Shown here piece after piece: positions 18,017 through 26,904 of a stretch of DNA of 64,000 nt. Source of the stretch: JAWPMT01 sp965215825 (lineage in GTDB: Bacteria > Bacteroidota > Bacteroidia > Cytophagales > Cyclobacteriaceae); contig CBDCEM010000003.1 in NCBI GenBank assembly GCA_965215825.1, forward strand, positions 2,418,001 to 2,482,000. Reading direction: 5' to 3'. Position numbers and translations under genes: made by a program. Numbering within the stretch: the stretch's first letter is position 1; the number at the start of each line of letters is the position of its first letter. The notes under the pieces were generated by a model. The model searched no databases. It saw only the letters and a program-made list of their open reading frames with translations, and had not been told where the DNA came from.

Positions 18017-21000
18017 ATGCCAAAACGTTTGCTAATTGTATTAGCCGTCGCCTTTATTTGCCTGCATACCAAAGGGCAAGTTTCCTTACCGTATTCGGAA
18101 GATTTTGAAGGGGTAACGGATCAGACTTATCAGGATAATACCTCTTCAATTACAGGTCTCCCGGATTGGGAATTGTCCATGCTGAACTCCGAGGATTATA
18201 CGCTTACGCTCGGTGATATCGGCTACAATGATTCCAAAGGAATGAGCCTGAGGAATGTTGCCGTGGGGGGAGATTCAGATCAGGAAGGAATTACGCTGGA
18301 ACTGGACCTTTCCAACTACAGCACAACAACTGACATTTTCCTTTCTTTCAGGATGAAACCTAATGGCCTGGGTAGCTTTGGTGGTGGTCCTTTTATGGGC
18401 ATTGGCCATGAGTTAGTTTTAATTCGTGGATCTGATTCCGACGCCTGGATTGAATTCTATGATCCTCAAAACGAAATTGAAGACACAGGTTGGTACCATT
18501 TTGTTGATCTTCCCGTTTCAGATTCATTGCTGAACAACGGACAGGATTTTTCAAGCACGTTCCAACTCCGATTCTTTACAAGTCAAATTACCTTCCAAAT
18601 CGATGATGTCGAGATAACAGAGAGACCAACGAATGACATCAGATTACTTTCGACTGACCTTGACGTTACTGGGGTTTATACATCAACAGAGACCATTTCA
18701 GTTGAATTTGAAAATTTTGGAACAGCGAATGTTTCAAACCTACCACTTACCGTGAGTATCGACGGCCCGTCAGCAAGTGAAACCCGACAAATTGATCTAT
18801 CCACCACCCTATCCTCTGAAGCTGCTCAAACGGTCGACCTTGAAGAAACTTTTGATTTTTCGGAAATGGGTACCTATTCAATCGAGATGTATCATTCGTT
18901 GGAGACGGATGAGAATAACAACAATGACACACTTCGATTTTCAGTTATTCATGTTAGTCCGATTGTGCCAACACTACCCTATTTGGTCGACTTCACGTCG
19001 GTTGTTTCTGATCAGGAGAGATCTCAGTTCATGGCAAGTATTGAAGGTCTCGAAGGATTCAGTTATCATTCCAATCAGGAAGAGGAATTACTATCGTTCC
19101 CTGCTGTTTTTGGTTACGAAGGCAATGATGATACACATGTAAGCCTGGGTGCAATTACCCGGGAAGAAACGATAGAAGGCAACCTTGTGATGACCCTGGA
19201 TTTGTCCGGTTTTCAAGCTGCGAATAATGATCTTCTGCTGGATTTCAATTACCGATATCGCTCAATTAATACCCGACAAGTACGCGTAAGAATCCGGGGT
19301 AATGCTTCAGAGGAATGGCTTGACCTTTATACATTCACAGGAAATGATGATTGGACAAGCGTATTTCATCAATCCATTTCCGAATTACTTGATCAGAATA
19401 ATCAGGATTTCTCAGGTTCCACGCAGATTAGTTTCAAGGATCGACATAGAAATTCGATCAGCGATTTAAGAATAGATAATATCCGCATTCACGAACGACC
19501 AGAGAATGATCTGAGTCTTGCAGGTAATACGCACCCGGACCACTCTCCTTCACTTGGGTCCATGGAGCAGGTAGCGGTAGATATTCATAATTTCGGAAAG
19601 AATGCCACTTCCTCTTTTGACCTTTTGGTGGAAGTAGAAGGTCCGGGTACTCAAAACACTTTTACAGAAACAATAAATACAGCAATTGCATCTGAAGATA
19701 CCCTGGAGTATACCTTAACAAATGCATTTGACTTTTCAGCCGTCGGGGATTATGACGTTACAGTAGTCGCAAGTCTCGATGGAGATAGTGACTCCAGCAA
19801 TGATTCTATACATTTCCGAACGTCACAACTGTCGACCTTTACTTCTTCCCTCCCATTTTCTGCCACATTTGATGGCCTGGCAAGTGATTTTCAAACATTC
19901 GAATCTGTTGGTGAGATTGGCGGAATCGAAGGACTGGGTTTTACATCCAGTACCGACGAAGGTTTTGTAGCTACGGGTATTTCGGATGAGATCGACGAGC
20001 AGGGCCTTCAGATCGGCAGTACAGGTGGGCAACCAGTTAACGATCTGATTCTCACATTTGATCTTAGTAGTCATGACGCCAATGCCGATGACCTGCTGCT
20101 CAACCTCAAATATTACTACAATAGATTCAGTACCAATCAAACGGACGAAAATGGCATATTTCTACGTGGAGACCTGGACGATGATTGGATCGACATGGGA
20201 ACCTGGTTTGATGGAACAGGTATGAATGGAGCGGTCTTGAGCAAGAATCACATGGTGCTCAGTGACTCTCTCCTGGCTTATTCCCAGAATTACTCTACCC
20301 GAACTCAGATAAGAGTTTCAGAACAAGGTGCCACTAGCTCCGGTGGCGCCCATTTAACCGTTCTGGAGATTGCCGTGTTTGAGCGTCCGGACTTTGATAT
20401 CGTATTGGAAAACATGGTGGTCCCCTCAAACTCTGCAGCCCTGTCCGATATGGAAGATGTTACCGTAACGCTTGTAAATCAAGGTGCCCAGAGTGCCAGC
20501 AATATCCCAATAACCATCGTCGTAGACAATTCCGGAACAGAGACTTCACAAAATGAAGTAATCGCGGGGCCTATAAACTCGTTGGATGAATTGGAAGTCA
20601 CATTGACGAATACCATAGACTTATCTACGCCAGGGACATACCAAATTACTGTTTATACGGCCCTTGCTTCAGATGCCGATACGAATTCTGACACGCTCAG
20701 GAATGAGTCCAGTCGCTTATCCAGATATGAAGATGCACTCCCCCTATTTGAGGATTTTGAAGACCTGTCTGCTTCATTCGATAGCATTGGGTTCCAACCT
20801 TTCATTGATAATGCCACCGGCTTCAGTTTCGAAACCTCTACTGGATTTGGTAAGATCCAGTCATCGTCGGTTGATGAAACCACCTACTTGAAGGTCACAA
20901 CATCATCCAGTTCATCTGGTAGTGAAAGTCAACTCATCCTGAGTGCAGACATGTCAGATTATACCACGGGAAATGATCAAATATTCCTTGATTTCAGCTA

Positions 21001-24000
21001 TCTGTTCTCCCAGTTCTCGTCTCGCCTCGATCACGAAAATAACGAGATCTTTATTCGAGGGTCAGATGACGACAATTGGCTACCATTCTACGATTGGTCA
21101 GTTACAGACCAGGGCGACGACCGGGAGGAAGCCTTCTATCTCAACATAACAGATTCACTTGCTGCCAATGGTCAGGATTTCTCTGAATCATTTCAAATAG
21201 ACTTTCGGGAAGGTCAGTTCGGATCAAGCTCATTCTTAAGTGTTGACGATATACACCTGTATCATGAAGCCGCGAATGACGTTCAATTGTCCGCTGTGGT
21301 ACCCCCAACTGAAGCTGCTGGATTAGGTAGTTCAGAGCAAATTTCGGTTCAAATAATCAATCGGGGAACGGAAGCACAATCCACTATTCCAGTTTCCGTA
21401 GAGTTCAGAACACCAGCAGACACAACCACTTTCGATGAAGAATTATCTGTCAGTATTGCTGCCGGCGATACTACTTCTGTGACCTTAACTCAAACTTTCG
21501 ATTTTTCAGATGCTGGTCATTACGCTTTTAAAGTAGCTCTGGGGCTCAGCGACGACCCTAATAATAAATTTGACACATTGATTAATTCAACCAATAAGTT
21601 TGATAGTTATACTGGCGAACTCCCCTATTTCGAAGATTTTGAGGACGTTGAGAGTTTGTTTACCAGAACTGCTATAAGCGCTGTTACAAATGCAGATGGA
21701 TTTAGCTATCAGAAAAATAATGATGTTACTTCCACTAACCTCAGAAGCAGTACAATAGATGAAAGTGTAGTACTTGAAATGAATGGCACTTCAGGCGCAC
21801 CTCATGATTTGGTACTGACCATGGATCTAAGTGATTATACAACAGAAGCACAAATTCTATTGAGCTTTGATTACGCCCAGTTCAACCAAAGTGATGATGC
21901 CAACGACAGGGTGTTTGTTAGAGGTTCTGAAGATGACGCTTGGATTGAACTTTTCGACTGGTATGATCCTGAGGTTGCAACAAATGACCTGACCTTTCAG
22001 GAGGTTGACTCACTCGATCTCTCGGAAGCATTGTCAAATGAAAGTCAAACTTTTTCAACCACAACTCAGATTCGGTTCGGTGAAGAAGGCGGACAAGAAT
22101 TCCTATTGGACAATGTGCACGTGTTCAAAGTTGCCGATAATGATGTGGCGCTGGTTTCACTTGATGTGCCTGATTGGGGTCCGGAATTGGGCTCAAACAA
22201 TCAATTGACTTTCACACTGGAAAACAGGGGCAAACAGGAAGAAGTTAACGTACCTCTTACCATTGAAATCGAAGGACCTGATGGGTCTCAGGCGGCTACG
22301 GAAACAATCGGGACTGTTGCATTTACTGATGAATCAATCAGCTATACCACAGAAACCGTTTTCGACTTCAGTTCTCTTGGGAGTTATCAAATAACAGCAT
22401 ATCTGGAATTGAGCACTGACGAGAACCTGGAAAATGATACTATAGCCACAACTTCCGTACATGTAACTAAGGCGGCATCGTCCCTTCCTTTCCTTGAAAG
22501 CTTTAATGGCCTGAATACGGAAATTTCCTATACAAATAGTACTACTGAAATTTCAGACATAAATGGATTCAGCTACAGGTCTACCGGAAATCTTGGTAAT
22601 TTGGGCGCTGACGATACTTTCTCCAACTCCGGTACTTCCATTCGAATGGGTAGTAATGAATCGCAATCCGATGCAGATCATGAATTGATATTATCGGTAG
22701 ATCTTTCAGAACATGCTCTGGCAGACTCGATTTTGTTGGACCTCAGCATCGCGGGACACAGAAACACCTTGGTAACTGAAAATGACTTCAATAAGATATC
22801 AGTACGTGGTAACCAGTTTGATGAGTGGGTTGAACTCTATGATTGGTATGAAAGTGCAACCAACAATGATTTGGTGTGGACCAGCGTCACGGGTCTCAAT
22901 ATTTCACGGGTTTTAGGTGCTGCCGGTACAACCTTTAGCAATACCTTCCAATTACGGATTGGGAAACGTGACCTGGCAGGAATTGACGAGGAACTATGGA
23001 TTGATGACTTGAAGTTATACCGAAGTTTCAATGGATTGAGCGACGGTGCAGGTTTTACTATTGCAGAAACTGGCTACGTGGGATTGGGTCGTGATGGTAC
23101 TGGTAATAGAAGAGAAATCTGGAAACTGGATGAAAATTTCAACATGGAATTTTACTCAATTTTCCCTGGTGAAAGCAGAAGCGGTGCAGTAGCCTTCGCG
23201 ATTGGTGACTTGTTTTACGTGGGCATGGGTGTAACCGAAAATGGGGAACATTTAACGGACTTTTATGAATATGATGCCCTCAATAACCAATGGAATCAAC
23301 TAACTGACTTTCCTGGGGAAGGCATGTCCAATGCCACTGTTTTTGTCATAGAGAGTTTCGCTTATGTAGGAACAGGACTAACACCAACTGATGAACAATC
23401 TGCCTTCTGGAAATATGATCCTACAGGGGATTCATGGACAAGTATTGAAAGCCTGCCCTCAGGAAAAAAACAAGGCGCCTTCTCTTTCGCTGTGAATGGA
23501 AAAGGGTATGTCGGTGGTGGTTTTTATATCGACGATTTCACAACCATTCAAATGAGTGATTTGCAGGAGTATGATCCGGCAACCAACACCTGGACAGAAA
23601 AAATCTTTGCCGATGGAACAAACCTTTCGGTCAATGAAGCTGCTGCATTCAGTTTATACGGTTTTGGGTACATCGCGTATGGCAATCAGGATCAACTGGT
23701 GCAGTACGACCCTTCTACCAATGAAGTCACAAATTTAGGAGACCAATTTAATCTGGGGGATTCTCGTTCCAATCCTACGGCCTTCATACTTGGAGATTCT
23801 GCGGTGGTAGCTTTCGGTAGTTATGACCTGTTTCCCACGCAATATTCTAGTGAGTTCAATGTCTTCTTTGAGGAAAATAACGCTCCCAGTAATTTGAGTC
23901 TGGATAACTCTTCTTTAAGTGAAAACAATGACGTTGGACAATTAGTAGGAACATTGACTGCTCAGGACGATGGAACCTCTATAACTTTTGCGTTTGCTAC

Positions 24001-25057
24001 GGGAGATGGCTCCAATGATGCGGACAATGCGTCGTTTTCGATCAGTGGAGATCAACTATTAGCGCAGGAAGTGTTTGATTTTGAAAGTCAGGCAACTTAC
24101 CGCGTATTTGTTCAGGCTTCTGATGAACGAGGAGAAACAATCTCACAGGCATTCACAATAAGTGTGATTGATACTAATGAAAACCCTACCGATATAACCT
24201 TATCAAGTACATCTGTTGGTGAAAGTACCAATGGAGCTGATGTTTTTGTAGGTACCATGGCTGCTGTGGACCAGGATGTCAATGATTCGTTTACCTATTC
24301 CATTATTCAGGGAGATGGCACGAACGATGTTGACAATGCCCAATTTTATATATCGAACGGCAATCAATTGAATCTGCTATCACCAAGTTTTGAAGTTCAG
24401 TCTTCGTTTATTGTAAGGATATCTGCACAGGATCTATCCGGAGCATCATTTGCCAAAACTTTCACCATCACGCTGACTGATCAAAACGATATCCCTACAG
24501 ATATTCAATTAGACAACCTTACCATCGAGGAAGGATCTGCCACGGGTACATTGATTGGTACATTTACTACTACGGATGAGGACAATCCCGATCCGTCTTC
24601 TTTTACTTACCAATTGGAAGAATCGTCACAGGAGCTATTCACCATTGATGGCGATCAATTGTTTACTTCAGCAGCTTTTGAGTCATTCGCCGTATCAGAG
24701 GATACTGAGGTGACTATAAATGCCATCTCTTCTGATGACGATGGTGCCAGTGCTTTTAAAGAACTTATCATCACCGTGTTGAACCAGTCGGATCCGCTTT
24801 CTGTTGAACAGGATTCAGAAATTCGGGTGTATCCTAACCCGTTCAGTCATGAACTTAGAATAGACCTCAAGTCCTTCCGTGGTAAATCCGTACAATTGGA
24901 AATTACCAATATCAATGGCCAGGTCCTTCGAAGGGAGCAATTGGAAATCACTAGCCAGGATATTCGACTTGACCTGTCGGGACTCGCAATTGGCACTTAC
25001 TTAATAAAACTGAAATCCGGACCGCAAATCATTACTCAGCAGATATTTAAGAAGTGA
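18017..25057 (+). CDS. Giant modular secreted protein with T9SS sorting domain
   Basis: A 2346-residue protein with a signal peptide (MPKRLLIVLAVAFICLHTKG). Six modules of about 290 residues follow, each opening with a motif such as LPYSEDFEG, LPYLVDF, LPFSATFDG, LPLFEDFED, LPYFEDFED or LPFLESFNG at about residues 24, 320, 611, 907, 1200 and 1489. Each pairs a jelly-roll-like half with a CARDB-like beta-sandwich (pattern ENxGxxxxSxIPxxVxVxGP). Residues about 1675-1955 look like a Kelch propeller (repeated ATGYVGLG/FYVGMG-type blades). Three cadherin-like repeats come next (starts NAPSNLSL, NPTDITL, IPTDIQL), then the type IX secretion C-terminal domain, IRVYPNPFSHEL to the end. No catalytic domain is recognised; adhesion or matrix function is likely. 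Confidence 0.85.
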   Translation: MPKRLLIVLAVAFICLHTKGQVSLPYSEDFEGVTDQTYQDNTSSITGLPDWELSMLNSEDYTLTLGDIGYNDSKGMSLRNVAVGGDSDQEGITLELDLSNYSTTTDIFLSFRMKPNGLGSFGGGPFMGIGHELVLIRGSDSDAWIEFYDPQNEIEDTGWYHFVDLPVSDSLLNNGQDFSSTFQLRFFTSQITFQIDDVEITERPTNDIRLLSTDLDVTGVYTSTETISVEFENFGTANVSNLPLTVSIDGPSASETRQIDLSTTLSSEAAQTVDLEETFDFSEMGTYSIEMYHSLETDENNNNDTLRFSVIHVSPIVPTLPYLVDFTSVVSDQERSQFMASIEGLEGFSYHSNQEEELLSFPAVFGYEGNDDTHVSLGAITREETIEGNLVMTLDLSGFQAANNDLLLDFNYRYRSINTRQVRVRIRGNASEEWLDLYTFTGNDDWTSVFHQSISELLDQNNQDFSGSTQISFKDRHRNSISDLRIDNIRIHERPENDLSLAGNTHPDHSPSLGSMEQVAVDIHNFGKNATSSFDLLVEVEGPGTQNTFTETINTAIASEDTLEYTLTNAFDFSAVGDYDVTVVASLDGDSDSSNDSIHFRTSQLSTFTSSLPFSATFDGLASDFQTFESVGEIGGIEGLGFTSSTDEGFVATGISDEIDEQGLQIGSTGGQPVNDLILTFDLSSHDANADDLLLNLKYYYNRFSTNQTDENGIFLRGDLDDDWIDMGTWFDGTGMNGAVLSKNHMVLSDSLLAYSQNYSTRTQIRVSEQGATSSGGAHLTVLEIAVFERPDFDIVLENMVVPSNSAALSDMEDVTVTLVNQGAQSASNIPITIVVDNSGTETSQNEVIAGPINSLDELEVTLTNTIDLSTPGTYQITVYTALASDADTNSDTLRNESSRLSRYEDALPLFEDFEDLSASFDSIGFQPFIDNATGFSFETSTGFGKIQSSSVDETTYLKVTTSSSSSGSESQLILSADMSDYTTGNDQIFLDFSYLFSQFSSRLDHENNEIFIRGSDDDNWLPFYDWSVTDQGDDREEAFYLNITDSLAANGQDFSESFQIDFREGQFGSSSFLSVDDIHLYHEAANDVQLSAVVPPTEAAGLGSSEQISVQIINRGTEAQSTIPVSVEFRTPADTTTFDEELSVSIAAGDTTSVTLTQTFDFSDAGHYAFKVALGLSDDPNNKFDTLINSTNKFDSYTGELPYFEDFEDVESLFTRTAISAVTNADGFSYQKNNDVTSTNLRSSTIDESVVLEMNGTSGAPHDLVLTMDLSDYTTEAQILLSFDYAQFNQSDDANDRVFVRGSEDDAWIELFDWYDPEVATNDLTFQEVDSLDLSEALSNESQTFSTTTQIRFGEEGGQEFLLDNVHVFKVADNDVALVSLDVPDWGPELGSNNQLTFTLENRGKQEEVNVPLTIEIEGPDGSQAATETIGTVAFTDESISYTTETVFDFSSLGSYQITAYLELSTDENLENDTIATTSVHVTKAASSLPFLESFNGLNTEISYTNSTTEISDINGFSYRSTGNLGNLGADDTFSNSGTSIRMGSNESQSDADHELILSVDLSEHALADSILLDLSIAGHRNTLVTENDFNKISVRGNQFDEWVELYDWYESATNNDLVWTSVTGLNISRVLGAAGTTFSNTFQLRIGKRDLAGIDEELWIDDLKLYRSFNGLSDGAGFTIAETGYVGLGRDGTGNRREIWKLDENFNMEFYSIFPGESRSGAVAFAIGDLFYVGMGVTENGEHLTDFYEYDALNNQWNQLTDFPGEGMSNATVFVIESFAYVGTGLTPTDEQSAFWKYDPTGDSWTSIESLPSGKKQGAFSFAVNGKGYVGGGFYIDDFTTIQMSDLQEYDPATNTWTEKIFADGTNLSVNEAAAFSLYGFGYIAYGNQDQLVQYDPSTNEVTNLGDQFNLGDSRSNPTAFILGDSAVVAFGSYDLFPTQYSSEFNVFFEENNAPSNLSLDNSSLSENNDVGQLVGTLTAQDDGTSITFAFATGDGSNDADNASFSISGDQLLAQEVFDFESQATYRVFVQASDERGETISQAFTISVIDTNENPTDITLSSTSVGESTNGADVFVGTMAAVDQDVNDSFTYSIIQGDGTNDVDNAQFYISNGNQLNLLSPSFEVQSSFIVRISAQDLSGASFAKTFTITLTDQNDIPTDIQLDNLTIEEGSATGTLIGTFTTTDEDNPDPSSFTYQLEESSQELFTIDGDQLFTSAAFESFAVSEDTEVTINAISSDDDGASAFKELIITVLNQSDPLSVEQDSEIRVYPNPFSHELRIDLKSFRGKSVQLEITNINGQVLRREQLEITSQDIRLDLSGLAIGTYLIKLKSGPQIITQQIFKK

Positions 25058-25059
25058 CC

Positions 25060-25093
25060 AAAACTTCTACTGGTTAGTAGCAGGAGAAGTTTT
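25060..25093 (+). terminator. Hairpin terminator after the giant T9SS gene
   Basis: Three bases after the stop codon, arms AAAACTTCT (25060-25068) and AGAAGTTTT (25085-25093) form a 9-bp stem with a 16-base loop, and a T-rich run lies a few bases further (ATTTTTTG). It is AT-rich but well placed for intrinsic termination. Confidence 0.55.
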
Positions 25094-25151
25094 GATCATA
25101 TTTTTTGATCGATCTCATTCCTTACTTTCATGATTCGAAGCAAGCCGGAAA

Positions 25152-25282
25152 TGCATCGGTATGCGAGATGATTCCTGTCCCTCGAATAATTACGTGTGAC
25201 ATAGGGACGCATATATATGCGCTATCATTTTACCACCTCGAATATTTATGCGGAGAGAAATTGGTGGGAATGTTTATGAGTG
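25152..25282. repeat. Array of five palindromic boxes, copy 1
   Basis: Five boxes starting at 25152, 25182, 25207, 25238 and 25266 resemble CGAATAATTATGCGTG. The third contains a perfect 14-bp palindrome, CGCATATATATGCG, at 25208-25221. The intervals are 30, 25, 31 and 28 bases, exactly those of a second array at 33815-33945 in the same orientation; boxes are much better conserved than spacers. It lies in the roughly 320-base gap between the giant gene and the nuclease gene, which otherwise shows only the terminator. The pattern suggests binding sites for a dyad-recognising protein, but the function is unknown. Confidence 0.6.
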
Positions 25283-25375
25283 AGGGTCTGAAAGGATTGC
25301 AGGGAATATTCAACAGAGCACTCAGGATGAGAATTTGTACTAACATGCAATTAATCATACCGAACGTAATATTAT

Positions 25376-25921
25376 TCACCAATTCTTCTTAAGCTCAGGA
25401 ATAAAGTGACTAATCGGTTTCACAAGATCTTTAAATTTCTCTCTTGAAACAGAGATTGCTTCCCATCCTTTGGATCGTGATTTTGCATTGACATAGTATG
25501 TGGACAGTTCAATGCCAACCACTCCATAATAGTTATCTCCATCTTGATAAATGTCAGAATACTCATCGATCTCATGTATGAAACTCTCATCATGTATATG
25601 GTACGGATATACTAAAAGAGGTGTGAAAGAATTAAAATGTGAAGACCATAATTTCAAGCCTGAAATGTCATCTGTTTTGATCCAGTTTTCCCAATAGTTC
25701 TTTCTATTGTTAGAGCTGAGATATGGAAACTTCTTTCCCTTAACATCAATTAGATATTTACCATTGAATGAGCTAACTAGAAAATCAAAGTTCTTGACTC
25801 CCTTCCCATCATAAATTGGTTTTCTTTTCTCATCAATTGCCAAATACAACACTTCGTTCTCTCTGAGAATATTTTCAAAAAACCTTTCATAATGCTGATT
25901 AATTCCCTTTCGTTTTGTCAA
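25376..25921 (-). CDS. Small PD-(D/E)XK nuclease-like protein
   Basis: A 181-residue protein. It has a helix with QHYERFFENIL (9-19), then YLAIDEKRKP, then a beta-hairpin NFDFLVSSFNGKYLIDVKGK, in which D46, D59 and K61 form the D...(D/E)-X-K pattern of restriction-type nucleases. The remaining residues are not recognised. The start is a TTG at 25921, overlapping the previous gene by 23 bases; no ATG is available before the conserved helix, so translation is probably coupled. It is the last gene of a four-gene operon with a DNA methyltransferase, a helicase-nuclease and a membrane protein. It may be the restriction or effector nuclease of that system. The nuclease assignment rests on the motif, not on overall similarity. 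Confidence 0.6.
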   Translation of the reverse strand: MTKRKGINQHYERFFENILRENEVLYLAIDEKRKPIYDGKGVKNFDFLVSSFNGKYLIDVKGKKFPYLSSNNRKNYWENWIKTDDISGLKLWSSHFNSFTPLLVYPYHIHDESFIHEIDEYSDIYQDGDNYYGVVGIELSTYYVNAKSRSKGWEAISVSREKFKDLVKPISHFIPELKKNW

Positions 25922-26903
25922 TTTGAATAGGTTTTAATCTTTTTTCTATTTCGATTTTCTCATTTTCTAAGCTTTCGATCCTCTTGTTCATTACGGATAT
26001 AGAATCTTTGAAAGACTTCTTATCCTTTTGCCATGATTTCAACTGAATTTCATGGTTCATTTTTGAGTCATTCATTTCACGAATAATGGCTTTCTTATCT
26101 TCATTCATGAAATAGCTTGAAACTTTGAAGCCTGCTCCGAACATTGCTATTACAAATCCCCAAAACAGGAAGATTGAAGGGATATTGAGTTTATTATGAA
26201 ATGACAATAGATTCATTTTTTGAAAATCCATTGGCTCTACATGACGATTATTAAGAGTAGAACTACTATCTGCATCAGAGCTTGTCACATTGGATTGTAA
26301 CAGACCGATAAGAAAGTCTACTTTGAATGCAATAGAAGTCTTTATTTTTCCAAACTGGCTCTTGTCAAATGAAACTCGTTCTTCACTTGAAGACTGGTAT
26401 CCGACTAAGTTTCCATTTCCATTTGATTTAATAAACTTCTTTAAATCGTCATAAGGATCAATATCAGCCCGATCTTTTAAGAAGTCCTTTATGCTCCACC
26501 TTTGGCTGGCAGGAATGTCCGCAAATTTCTTATTTGGACTATCTCTGTTTATCTCTTCAAACCTTGATTGAAGGACATCAAGAATCAATTCCTTCCCTTG
26601 CTCGGCCCAAAAGAAAAAATTGCAATCACTTTTCGATTTAAGAAAGTCACTTATTTCATCAAGAACAGCAATCTCAAGATCATCATGCCAGTCCTTCATC
26701 TCGTTTAGTTCAATGCCACTTTTCGAAGCATATTTTTCTATGGAAACTAAAACACTTTTGCTAGAGTCTAGGTTCTTGACAAAGATACTGACAACCCTAT
26801 CCCCAAATTGATCAGTATTTGGACAATCCCCATAGGCACAGTGAATAACATAGATGTCTTCGGGTGCATCTGAAATTTGTATAGTATGCCTCCTACCCCT
26901 CAT
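25899..26903 (-). CDS. Membrane-anchored coiled-coil protein, unknown, in defence-like operon
   Basis: A 334-residue protein started at the ATG at 26903, one base after the helicase stop (a GTG 10 codons upstream would overlap the helicase). About 240 soluble residues come first, with segments such as IYVIHCAYGDCPN, CNFFFWAEQGKELILDVL and KTSIAFKVDFLIGLLQSN. One hydrophobic helix follows (about 242-264, FLFWGFVIAMFGAGF), then a charged coiled coil to about 325 (QLKSWQKDKKSFKD, MNKRIESLENEKIEIEKRL). I do not recognise the N-terminal domain. A cytoplasmic sensor or enzyme domain attached to the membrane would fit a defence role, as membrane-bound components are common in such systems. Its place between helicase and nuclease shows it belongs to the operon. 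Confidence 0.65.
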   Translation of the reverse strand: MRGRRHTIQISDAPEDIYVIHCAYGDCPNTDQFGDRVVSIFVKNLDSSKSVLVSIEKYASKSGIELNEMKDWHDDLEIAVLDEISDFLKSKSDCNFFFWAEQGKELILDVLQSRFEEINRDSPNKKFADIPASQRWSIKDFLKDRADIDPYDDLKKFIKSNGNGNLVGYQSSSEERVSFDKSQFGKIKTSIAFKVDFLIGLLQSNVTSSDADSSSTLNNRHVEPMDFQKMNLLSFHNKLNIPSIFLFWGFVIAMFGAGFKVSSYFMNEDKKAIIREMNDSKMNHEIQLKSWQKDKKSFKDSISVMNKRIESLENEKIEIEKRLKPIQIDKTKGN

Positions 26904-26904
26904 T

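Noticed and set aside
25105..25392. A 95-codon plus-strand frame in the gap after the giant T9SS gene
   Set aside because: It runs through the box array, has no family resemblance and no ribosome-binding context, and overlaps the end of the nuclease gene on the other strand.
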